From Clostridiales bacterium (lineage in GTDB: Bacteria > Bacillota > Clostridia > Peptostreptococcales > Anaerovoracaceae), in contig QXXF01000024.1 of NCBI GenBank assembly GCA_009911365.1, positions 1 to 64,000 on the forward strand: 64,000 nucleotides of DNA, given 5' to 3'. A program made the translations under genes and the position numbers. Below the pieces are notes generated by a model. The model was not told where the DNA came from. It saw nothing but the letters and a program-made list of their open reading frames with translations, and searched no databases. Below, in pieces: positions 45,376 through 53,041 of the stretch; the first letter of the stretch is position 1; every line of letters starts with the position of its first letter.

Positions 45376-45690
45376 GTGAATTACGCACTTACTAAAATCG
45401 AATCCATTCGCGCCAAAAAAGGTATCAGCAAATACAGACTAGCCTTGGACGCGAAGATTCCATATACCACATTAACAAATATGTTTAAAAAAGATACGAT
45501 GCCAACGCTGCTCACGCTCCAGAAAATCTGTGAGGGTTTGGACATAACCATGGCGCAGTTTTTCACAGACGAGAACGCAAAAGTTGATTTGACCAGTCAA
45601 CAGAAACAACTGCTCTTGCTGTGGGATGGACTTCCCAAAGAAATGCAGGCAAGAGCAATCGGGTATCTGGAAGGTCTGCATGAAAGGTAA
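45376..45690 (+). CDS. XRE-family transcriptional regulator
   Basis: About 104 aa from GTG 45376. An N-terminal XRE HTH (IESIRAKKGISKYRLALDAK, then YTTLTNMFKKDTMPTLLTLQ) is followed by a short helical tail with LLLLWDGLPKEMQARAIGYL. ATGs at 45349 and 45361 are in frame but lack a site and would include the inverted repeat. It likely regulates itself through the repeats upstream. Convergent with a second XRE gene. Confidence 0.8.
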   Translation: MNYALTKIESIRAKKGISKYRLALDAKIPYTTLTNMFKKDTMPTLLTLQKICEGLDITMAQFFTDENAKVDLTSQQKQLLLLWDGLPKEMQARAIGYLEGLHER

Positions 45691-45707
45691 AAGGGACATC
45701 GAAGCGG

Positions 45708-46100
45708 TCATCCATTCATAAGAAGCGCGTCCTGTCTCCTTGCGCGATCCAGTTGAGCCAACTCCTCGGCCCTTTCAACTAGCCTTCCTTTTGAAAAGTC
45801 AGAGAGTGAATTATATAGGGCCAGTAATTTGGTTTCCTCACGAGTGTACTCCTGATAAAGAAAATATTCCCGTAGTACTGTTTGTACATCACTGTTAAGC
45901 ACCGTGTCCATATTGACATGATAGAACTTGCATAACGTTTGCAATGTGACCACGTCAGGAAGCCGTTCACCCAATTCGTACTGACAATATGTGGTTCTGT
46001 TTATTGCCATCTGCGAAGCAAGAGCGCTCTGGCTTAGCTTAGCGTTCTGACGAAGAACTGTAAGATTATGCGCGATTCGTTGTTGAAGTTCAATTTTCAT
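45708..46100 (-). CDS. XRE-family transcriptional regulator
   Basis: A 130-aa protein with a classic HTH_3 domain (NLTVLRQNAKLSQSALASQM, then RTTYCQYELGERLPDVVTL) and a helical C-terminal region ending RARRQDALLMNG. Start ATG 46100 with AAGGAGAC. It diverges from the ECF sigma gene and converges with the other XRE gene; target unknown. Confidence 0.85.
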   Translation of the reverse strand: MKIELQQRIAHNLTVLRQNAKLSQSALASQMAINRTTYCQYELGERLPDVVTLQTLCKFYHVNMDTVLNSDVQTVLREYFLYQEYTREETKLLALYNSLSDFSKGRLVERAEELAQLDRARRQDALLMNG

Positions 46101-46314
46101 AACAAGTCTCCTTATCTCAAAAAATAGTTCATGCTAATATAGAGAGAATTTTGGCGAAAAAAGGCGCAAATTAAGGAGAAAAAGTTTTTATTTTGCAAGA
46201 AAACCCCTAAAAGATATAAATAAAACTTCTAAAAGATGGTTTTTCTTATTCATAAAAGCGTTACACTAATAATGAGGAAATAAAGAAAGCAGCAGAGAGA
46301 AAGGATCACAGGCC

Positions 46315-46905
46315 TTGGATATCAAAGAGAAAGAAGTGCTTTTATGCACAAAATATGATGACATCAATAGACTCCTGATTATTCAGAATGTACCAAGACA
46401 GGACCGGGATGACCTGCTCCAAGACATTTTTATAAATGCGCTGCGCTCTCTGCGTAAACTAAGAGATCCAGAGAAAATGGACGCATGGTTATGGAAGATC
46501 ACAAGGAACGAGCTGAGCCGTTATTGGCGTGGATCCATCAGAAATCGTGACCTTGTGCGCTCTACGGATACCGAAGATTTTGAAGCGCAGATGCCGTATA
46601 TTGATGATGCGCACTACCGTGGATTGGAAGAAGAAATCGATCAAGTCGCCTGCCGGGAAGAATTGCGCCGAGCACTGAGCCGCTTGCCAGAGAAAACGTT
46701 GGTTGTCTTTCGCCTTTACTATTTTGAAGGTTACAAACTTAAAGAGATCTCTCAAATCACAGGTGAGAATATCAGCACTATAAAGAGCAGGCATGCTAGA
46801 GGACTAGCGCACTTGCGTCAGCTGCTCATTACCGCGAGGACAGAAAGGCAGCTGGAAGAAGATGAAACCATGGAAGATGCGTTGAAGAAGGAGATATCCA
46901 TATAA
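46315..46905 (+). CDS. ECF-type RNA polymerase sigma factor
   Basis: A 196-aa sigma-70 factor of ECF type, from TTG 46315 (AAAGGA 9 nt upstream). Region 2 spans ~20-85 (RQDRDDLLQDIFINALRSL, MDAWLWKITRNELSRYWR) and region 4 ~110-175 (LPEKTLVVFRLYYFEGYKLK, ITGENISTIKSRHARGL). There is no anti-sigma gene beside it; the 3' tail is acidic. Regulation and target unknown. Confidence 0.88.
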   Translation: MDIKEKEVLLCTKYDDINRLLIIQNVPRQDRDDLLQDIFINALRSLRKLRDPEKMDAWLWKITRNELSRYWRGSIRNRDLVRSTDTEDFEAQMPYIDDAHYRGLEEEIDQVACREELRRALSRLPEKTLVVFRLYYFEGYKLKEISQITGENISTIKSRHARGLAHLRQLLITARTERQLEEDETMEDALKKEISI

Positions 46906-46928
46906 AAAGATAGAGAAAATAGATCATA

Positions 46929-46962
46929 GGGGCAGGACCTGAAAATTAGGTAGCCCTTTTTT
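46929..46962 (+). terminator. Terminator after the ECF sigma gene
   Basis: GGGGC...ACCT pairs with AGGT...GCCC in a bulged stem, then six T. Confidence 0.75.
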
Positions 46963-47016
46963 AATTGCACAGCATATGGTGGGGGTGGCTTTGTATGGAA
47001 AACTTTGGGTGATCTC

Positions 47017-47071
47017 TTGACTTTTTGAAAAAATAAATTATAATAGAATAAAATAGTTTGATAATCAAAAT
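47017..47071 (+). promoter_or_regulatory. fab operon promoter with FabT-like operator
   Basis: TTGACT (47017-47022), 16 bp, TATAAT (47039-47044), then the palindrome TTTGATAATCAAA (47057-47069). The palindrome matches the FabT site of streptococci (ATTTTGATTATCAAAAT type) and falls just after the expected transcription start, a repressing position. The operon it precedes encodes a MarR-domain protein of its own. Confidence 0.7.
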
Positions 47072-47216
47072 AAATATTTCTTCAGACAGTGTTTCAATAG
47101 GATTGTATGATTTAGAGAAAACTGGTAAAATAAGAACAGATTATAAAATCGCAGCCATGAGGTTTGAAAGCGGGCTGCGCAGGATCAGGCAGTTGTAGAA
47201 TCAGGAGGAAGAGAAA

Positions 47217-48185
47217 ATGGTAAATGTATGCGAAATATTAGGAAGCCGGTATCCCATTATCCAGGGAGCCATGGCTAGAATCGCGGAATGCAATCTGGCG
47301 GCTGCGGTCAGCAATGGCGGCGGGCTTGGGATCATAGCCTCCGGCGGCGAATCAGCAGATTGGCTGCGGCAGCAGATTCAAAAGATGCGAGAAATGACAA
47401 ACCAGCCTTTTGGCGTGAACTTGATGCTGCTGGCACCAAACGTGGAAGAGTTGATCGAAGTGGTCTGTGAAGAAAGAGTGCCTGTGGTGACCACTGGCGC
47501 GGGAAATCCAGGAAAATACATCGCAAAGATGAAAGAATATGGGATTAAGGTGGTCCCAGTAGTGGCCAATGTGGCGCTGGCACTGCGGGTAGAAAGAGCT
47601 GGGGCTGACGCGGTAGTAGCAGAGGGAACTGAGGCAGGAGGCCATATTGGAGAGACCACGACCATGGCACTTGTCCCGCAAATCGCTGACGCGGTGAAAA
47701 TCCCAGTGATCGCAGCAGGCGGAATTGCGGATGGAAGAGGCGTGGCAGCCGCATACATGCTGGGAGCACAGGGCATCCAGGTAGGGACACGGTTCCTGGT
47801 GGCAGAGGAGTGTATCGTGGCTCAGGGCTACAAAGACGCGATATTAAAGGCTAAGGATTCTTCCACAGTGGCCACAGGCAGGAGCACAGGGCATCCTGTC
47901 CGGGTTATCAAAAATAAACTGGCAAGAGAAATCCTGTCATTGGAAAAGAAAAACGAGGATGTAGAGAAAATTAACGAACTTTGTACAGGCACGCTGGCGG
48001 CCGCTGTTCGGGATGGTGACGCAGATCATGGGAACATTATGTCAGGACAAATTGCGGGACTCGTGAAAAAAGAGCAGTCCGCGGCGGAAATCATACAAGA
48101 AATGTTTAAGGAGGCAGAGGAGATTTATGAAGATCGGGATCACATTTGCAGGGCAGGGAGCCCAGTATCCGGGGATGGGAAATGA
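47217..48185 (+). CDS. fabK: Enoyl-ACP reductase II
   Basis: A 322-aa FMN-dependent enoyl-ACP reductase, the last step of each elongation cycle in bacteria without FabI. N-terminal YPIIQGAMARIAECNLAAAV and SNGGGLGIIASGG, then GAGNPGKY, AEGTEAGGHIG and AAGGIADGRGVAAAYMLGAQ.. with the FMN-phosphate site are typical. AGGAGGAAG precedes ATG 47217. The last 59 nt overlap fabD, and the C-terminal residues in the overlap (ICRAGSPVSGDGK) look unconserved. First gene of the fab operon. Confidence 0.93.
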   Translation: MVNVCEILGSRYPIIQGAMARIAECNLAAAVSNGGGLGIIASGGESADWLRQQIQKMREMTNQPFGVNLMLLAPNVEELIEVVCEERVPVVTTGAGNPGKYIAKMKEYGIKVVPVVANVALALRVERAGADAVVAEGTEAGGHIGETTTMALVPQIADAVKIPVIAAGGIADGRGVAAAYMLGAQGIQVGTRFLVAEECIVAQGYKDAILKAKDSSTVATGRSTGHPVRVIKNKLAREILSLEKKNEDVEKINELCTGTLAAAVRDGDADHGNIMSGQIAGLVKKEQSAAEIIQEMFKEAEEIYEDRDHICRAGSPVSGDGK

Positions 48186-49116
48186 TCTCTACCGGACATA
48201 TGACTCAGCGAAGCAAATCTTTGACATGGCTGGAGAGCAGGTCAAGGCCTGGTGTTTTGAAGGCGATGAAGAGACGTTAAAGCAGACTCATGTGACGCAG
48301 CCGTGCGTTTATACAGTGACAATGGCGGCATATAAGGCTTTTCTGGAGGCTTTAGAAAAGGAAGGGCTGGCAGATGATGTGGAAATCATCGGATATGCGG
48401 GGTTCAGTCTAGGGGAATATTCGGCCCTTACGGCAACAGGAGCGATCGATGAGATCAAAAAGGGCATGGAGATCGTGACAACGAGAGGCCAACTGATGAA
48501 TCAGGCGGGTCTGGATGCAGATGGGCAGCCAAGGGGCAAAATGGCGGCGGCCATGGGAAAACGGGAGCCGATTTTGGAAGTAGTGGAAGAAACCAGAGAA
48601 AATGGTATCCTAGAAGGTGTAAATTTCAATTCACCATCACAGACGGTAGTGGCAGGAGATAAAGAGGCGATCGAACGGTTCGTAAAAGCCGCGAAAGAGA
48701 AGAAGGTTCGTGCCACTGTGCTTCCAGTAGGCACAGCGTTCCACAGTCCGATGATGGTACCTGCTGCCGAAAAACTGAAGAATGTACTGAAAGACGCAGG
48801 ACTAAAAGCGCCAAGGGGGAAGATCTATGCGAATATTACAGCAGAAGACATGATGAAGGATTTTGAAGGAGGTAGCCCTGGCGACTATTTGGCAGATGTT
48901 ATGTCCCGCCAAGCGATGAATCCAGTTTACTGGGAAGAGACGATCCGGAATTTCAAAAAAGATGGGGCAGAAGCCTTAGTAGAGATTGGTCCCGGAAAAA
49001 CATTGTCCGGCTTGGCAAAGAAAACAGAACCAGAGCTGGGACGTTTCCATATCGAAAACGCAGAGAGCCTGCAAGAAACGATTGAGGGCTTAAAAGCACT
49101 GAAGGAGGGCGAGTGA
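48127..49116 (+). CDS. fabD: Malonyl-CoA:ACP transacylase
   Basis: A 329-aa FabD that loads malonate onto ACP. N-terminus ITFAGQGAQYPGMG, nucleophile in GFSLGEYSAL (S94; Phe replaces the usual His of GHSLGE), later GTAFHSPMM with the catalytic His. ATG 48127 follows AAGGAGGCAGAGGAG inside fabK; fabG begins 1 nt after its stop. Confidence 0.94.
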   Translation: MKIGITFAGQGAQYPGMGNDLYRTYDSAKQIFDMAGEQVKAWCFEGDEETLKQTHVTQPCVYTVTMAAYKAFLEALEKEGLADDVEIIGYAGFSLGEYSALTATGAIDEIKKGMEIVTTRGQLMNQAGLDADGQPRGKMAAAMGKREPILEVVEETRENGILEGVNFNSPSQTVVAGDKEAIERFVKAAKEKKVRATVLPVGTAFHSPMMVPAAEKLKNVLKDAGLKAPRGKIYANITAEDMMKDFEGGSPGDYLADVMSRQAMNPVYWEETIRNFKKDGAEALVEIGPGKTLSGLAKKTEPELGRFHIENAESLQETIEGLKALKEGE

Positions 49117-49117
49117 C

Positions 49118-49858
49118 ATGCTTCAAGGAAAATCAGCCATCATTACCGGTGGCATCCGAGGAATCGGGAAGGCCATCGCAGGAGAGTTCTGCCGCAATGG
49201 TGCGGACGTGCTCCTTTGTTATAGGAGCAATGAGGAAAAGGCGAGGGAAACCGCGGAAGAACTGGCTCAGTATGGTACAAAAGTAGAGTTGTTCAAAGGT
49301 GACGCAGCGATCCCGCAGACAGCCAAGGAAGCGGTGGCAAAGGCAAAAGAACTTTTCGGAAAAGTGGATATCCTAGTAAACAACGCAGGGATCACAAGAG
49401 ATAAACTGATCATGAGGATGTCGGAAACAGATTTTACAGATGTTATCGATGCGAACCTCAATGGATCCTTTTATTTCCTCAGTGCGGCAGCGAAAATCAT
49501 GATCAAGCAGAAGTCTGGCAGAATCATCAATCTGTCCTCAGTGGCAGGAGTCAAAGGAAATCCAGGACAAGTCAATTACAGTGCGTCAAAAGCCGGGATC
49601 ATGGGCATGACTATGTCCGCTGCAAAAGAGTTGGGGCGGAGAGGCATCACAGTCAATGCCATCGCGCCAGGATTCATTGATACGGATATGACTGCGGTCA
49701 TGACCGATGACCAGAAAGCGAAAATTGCGGAAGCCATCAGTATAGGAAGGACAGGAAAACCAGAGGACATCGCAAAGACCGCGCTGTTCCTTGCCTCTGA
49801 TGGAGCGTCCTACATTACAGGGCAGACCATTTGCGTTGATGGCGGATTAACGATGTAA
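49118..49858 (+). CDS. fabG: 3-oxoacyl-ACP reductase
   Basis: A 246-aa short-chain dehydrogenase, NADPH-dependent ketoreductase of the cycle. GGIRGIGKAIA (NADPH site), NNAGITRDKL, and catalytic SSVAGVKGNPGQVNYSASK (Ser-Tyr-Lys) are present. Spacing to fabF is 16 nt. Confidence 0.96.
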   Translation: MLQGKSAIITGGIRGIGKAIAGEFCRNGADVLLCYRSNEEKARETAEELAQYGTKVELFKGDAAIPQTAKEAVAKAKELFGKVDILVNNAGITRDKLIMRMSETDFTDVIDANLNGSFYFLSAAAKIMIKQKSGRIINLSSVAGVKGNPGQVNYSASKAGIMGMTMSAAKELGRRGITVNAIAPGFIDTDMTAVMTDDQKAKIAEAISIGRTGKPEDIAKTALFLASDGASYITGQTICVDGGLTM

Positions 49859-49874
49859 GAGAGGATAAAAGCCA

Positions 49875-51107
49875 ATGGAAAAAAGAGTTGTAATTACAGG
49901 AATGGGAGCCGTGACGCCAGTTGGAAACACCGTTGCCGCGGCATGGGAAAGTATAAAGGCTGGGAAGCATGGTTTTGGAGAAATCAAACAGTTTGACATC
50001 GAACCCCAGAAAGTCAAGATGGGGGCGGAAGTAAAGGATTTTGATTTTGGAGACAAGCGGGCAGCAAAGCGGCTGGACCAGTCTTCCCAATTTGCGCTGA
50101 TCGCTGCGGAAGAGGCTATGAAGGACAGCGGCATTGTCAGCGGTGAAAATGTGGCACCAGAGCGCTTTGGAATTTTTGGCGGCACAGGGATCGGTGGCAT
50201 CACCACACTAGAAAATGAAGTCACAAAATGCGTAAAAAGAGACAATGTGACAAGGGCGTCTGCGCTGTTAGTGCCAATGGTAATGCCAAACGCCATATCC
50301 GGCAATCTAGCTATTAAATTTCAAGCCAAGGGGTCTTGCTTTGGCGTAGTTTCTGCCTGTGCGTCAGGCACCCACAGCTTAGGCGAGGCGTTTCGTAATG
50401 TAAAGCATGGGTATTCTGATGTGGTGCTGGCAGGCTCCGCGGAGTCCGTGTTCACGCCAGTGTGCTTTTCTGGGTTCGCGAACATGACAGCAATGTCTAC
50501 GAGGACGGAACCTGATAGATGTTCCACGCCTTTTGATGCGGAACGGGATGGATTCGTTCTCGGGGAAGGAGCAGGATTCCTGATTTTAGAAGAACTGGAA
50601 CATGCGCTTGCCAGAGGGGCCAAGATCTATGGTGAAATCGTCGGCTACGGCGCGACCTGCGACGCATATCATATCACATCTCCCGCACCGGATGGGGAAG
50701 GCGCGGCAAAGGCCATGGAATTGGCTATCGAGGAAGCGGGTATCACGCCAGATCAGATCGATTATATCAATGCCCATGGTACAGGCACGCCGTACAATGA
50801 TCTATTTGAGACAAATGCGATCAAGAAAGTGTTTGGTGATGACACAAAAGTCCCAGTAAGCTCTACTAAGAGCATGACCGGTCATCTTCTGGGAGCCGCA
50901 GGCGGGATCGAAACCGTATTTTGCGTAAAAGCCATCAACGATAGCTTTATCCCGGCGACTATTGGTCTGGAAAAGCCAGATCCAGAACTGACGCTGGATT
51001 ATGTTCCAAATAAAGGGAGAGATGCGGAGTTGAATTATGTGCTGTCCAACTCCTTAGGCTTTGGGGGACATAATGGAACGCTGATTGTGAAGAAGTTTGA
51101 GAGATAA
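49875..51107 (+). CDS. fabF: 3-oxoacyl-ACP synthase II
   Basis: A 410-aa condensing enzyme. Catalytic triad Cys162 (VVSACASGTHS), His in NAHGTGTPYND and His in KSMTGHLLGAAGG. The N-terminus MEKRVVITGMGAVTPVG is standard. It elongates malonyl-ACP chains. GAGAGGATA before the ATG; fabZ follows after 9 nt. Confidence 0.96.
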   Translation: MEKRVVITGMGAVTPVGNTVAAAWESIKAGKHGFGEIKQFDIEPQKVKMGAEVKDFDFGDKRAAKRLDQSSQFALIAAEEAMKDSGIVSGENVAPERFGIFGGTGIGGITTLENEVTKCVKRDNVTRASALLVPMVMPNAISGNLAIKFQAKGSCFGVVSACASGTHSLGEAFRNVKHGYSDVVLAGSAESVFTPVCFSGFANMTAMSTRTEPDRCSTPFDAERDGFVLGEGAGFLILEELEHALARGAKIYGEIVGYGATCDAYHITSPAPDGEGAAKAMELAIEEAGITPDQIDYINAHGTGTPYNDLFETNAIKKVFGDDTKVPVSSTKSMTGHLLGAAGGIETVFCVKAINDSFIPATIGLEKPDPELTLDYVPNKGRDAELNYVLSNSLGFGGHNGTLIVKKFER

Positions 51108-51116
51108 GGTGACGAT

Positions 51117-51542
51117 ATGTTATTGAATCAGGAGCAGATTAAAGAAATCATTCCCCACAGGGAACCATTTCTGCTGGTAGATGAAGTGCTGGAGATGGAG
51201 CCGGGAAAATCCATCACAGCTGTAAAATATGTAAAGGAAGATGAGTACTATTTTCAAGGGCATTTCCCGGAACGGCAAGTCATGCCAGGAGTCCTGCAGG
51301 TAGAGTCCCTGGCACAGGCAGGAGCCATCGCTGTTCTTTCCCTTCCTGAAAACAAGGGAAAGCTGGCGTTCTTTGGTTCCATAAAGGAAGCGAAATTCAA
51401 GCATCAGGTGGTGCCAGGAGACGCGCTGACACTGAACGTATATTTTGAAAAGCTGAGGAGCAGGGCAGGAACAGGGAAAGCAGAGGCTTATGTAGGCGAC
51501 AAGTTGGCCTGCAGATGCGAGATCATGTTTATGTTTGAGTAA
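51117..51542 (+). CDS. fabZ: 3-hydroxyacyl-ACP dehydratase
   Basis: A 141-aa hot-dog-fold dehydratase with IPHREPFLLVDEV (catalytic His), GHFPERQVMPGVLQVE and the catalytic Glu. It supplies enoyl-ACP to FabK. It overlaps the start region of the MarR fusion gene. Confidence 0.95.
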   Translation: MLLNQEQIKEIIPHREPFLLVDEVLEMEPGKSITAVKYVKEDEYYFQGHFPERQVMPGVLQVESLAQAGAIAVLSLPENKGKLAFFGSIKEAKFKHQVVPGDALTLNVYFEKLRSRAGTGKAEAYVGDKLACRCEIMFMFE

Positions 51543-51555
51543 GGAGCAGGACAAG

Positions 51556-53025
51556 GTGGATGAGAACGTTAAAAAAATCAACAGTATTTTAGTGAATCTG
51601 TTCAACATGGTGCTGAAACTAGAGGAAAAGGCCATAAAAGAATCCACCCGCAGAGACTTATCCCTTACAGAACTGCACACATTAGTCGCGATTGGAGAAG
51701 GGAAAGCCAAAACCATGAGCCAGGTGGCGGCTTCCCTAAAAATCAGCGTTAGCACACTGACCACAGCGGTCAATAGGCTGGTGAAAAAAGGCTATGCGCA
51801 TCGATTCCGTATTCCTGAAGATCGGCGGATCGTCAAGGTAGAGTTAACGGAGATCGGGATAGAAGCGGTGCGGGAACATGAAGCGTTTCATACGGTCATG
51901 ATTTCAGAGGCGATTTCTCAAATACCAGAAGATCAAATAGGGAAATTCATCGACTCAATCGACAATATCAACGAGTATCTTTTAATGCGCAAGCACCCGC
52001 CAGCGAGGACGCCAGGCCCCTTTACCATGAAGCCACTAAAACTGGGGCGCATTTTTGTGCCAGTGCCTTTGTTTCAAGGCGCACTTAGTATCGGCTTGTC
52101 AAAGAGCCGCCTAGCTTCGGCTGTGGCAAAAGAGGGAGGCGTAGGGATCATCGCTGCGTCAAAGATCGGATACCAGGAGCATGACTTTCAGGAAAACCCT
52201 GTAGAAGCCAACAAACGGGTACTGCGGCAGGAAATCAAGAAAGCTTTGGATTTGACGATAGACTGTAAGGAGCGGGGACCGATCGGCGTGAACATCATGT
52301 GGTCGTCCCATCACTGCGAGGAATATGTGAAAGCTGCCGTTTCCGCAGGGGCAGAGCTGATCGTCTGCGGCGGTGGGATCCCTACAAAGCTTCCTGCTTA
52401 CTGCAGGGATAAAAAAGTAGCGTTGGTCCCCATTGTATCATCGAAACGCGCCGCTAATATCATTATCCGGAACTGGACGAAAAAGTATAATCGGACACCG
52501 GATGGATTTATTTTTCAGGGTCCCTTGGCCGGCGGCTATCTAGGCATCAAAGAGTCCCAGATGGAAGCGGCGGCGGAAGACTTTTATAAAAACATTGCGG
52601 ATATTAAAGGAGAGTTAGAGGATCTAGGCGACTGTCCACTGATCGTCTGCGGCGGCATTTATACGAGAAGCGACGCAGAAAAAGCATATGCTTATGGCGC
52701 AGATGGCTTTCAACTGGGGACTCGGTTTGTGACCACCCAGGAATGCGATGCTAGCGAAGCGTTCAAGCAAGCCTATCTCAACTGTAGAGAGCAGGATATT
52801 ACTATCATCACAAGCCCAGAGGGGTTCCCTGGAAGAGTCATTGAAAACCAGTGTGTGCCTCGGGTCAGTAAAGAGCCATGGCGTATCATGGAGGGTCTGC
52901 TCAATGCCTCACGCGGTGATTTGGAGCATGGTTTGATTTTTTGCGGCGGCAAAATACATAAAGCTGAGAAGATCGAAACCGTGGCGGACATTTTCAGAGA
53001 ATTTACAGAAGGTGCGTGTCAATAA
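51556..53025 (+). CDS. MarR/FabT-like DNA-binding domain fused to a FabK-like flavin barrel
   Basis: A 489-aa fusion. Residues ~1-135 are a MarR winged helix (LSLTELHTLVAIGEGKAK, MSQVAASLKISVSTLTTAVN, wing RIPEDRRIVKVELTEIG). Residues ~150-489 are a nitronate-monooxygenase/FabK TIM barrel: SRLASAVAKEGGVGIIAAS, GPIGVNIMW, LIVCGGGIPTKLPAYC, FQGPLAGGYLG and the FMN-phosphate motif CGGIYTR...GADGFQLGTRFV. GTG 51556 lies 9 nt after AAGGAG; TTG 51535 has no site. No stop or frameshift separates the domains. It closes the fab operon, whose promoter has a FabT-like palindrome. It probably senses acyl or flavin state and controls fab transcription; whether the barrel is also catalytic is unknown. Confidence 0.85.
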   Translation: MDENVKKINSILVNLFNMVLKLEEKAIKESTRRDLSLTELHTLVAIGEGKAKTMSQVAASLKISVSTLTTAVNRLVKKGYAHRFRIPEDRRIVKVELTEIGIEAVREHEAFHTVMISEAISQIPEDQIGKFIDSIDNINEYLLMRKHPPARTPGPFTMKPLKLGRIFVPVPLFQGALSIGLSKSRLASAVAKEGGVGIIAASKIGYQEHDFQENPVEANKRVLRQEIKKALDLTIDCKERGPIGVNIMWSSHHCEEYVKAAVSAGAELIVCGGGIPTKLPAYCRDKKVALVPIVSSKRAANIIIRNWTKKYNRTPDGFIFQGPLAGGYLGIKESQMEAAAEDFYKNIADIKGELEDLGDCPLIVCGGIYTRSDAEKAYAYGADGFQLGTRFVTTQECDASEAFKQAYLNCREQDITIITSPEGFPGRVIENQCVPRVSKEPWRIMEGLLNASRGDLEHGLIFCGGKIHKAEKIETVADIFREFTEGACQ

Positions 53026-53041
53026 TTAAGGAGAGATTCTC

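Noticed and set aside
45340-46905. Prophage or integrative element around the XRE and ECF genes
   Set aside because: No integrase, recombinase, relaxase, structural or attachment-site genes are visible; two XRE genes and a sigma factor alone are not enough.
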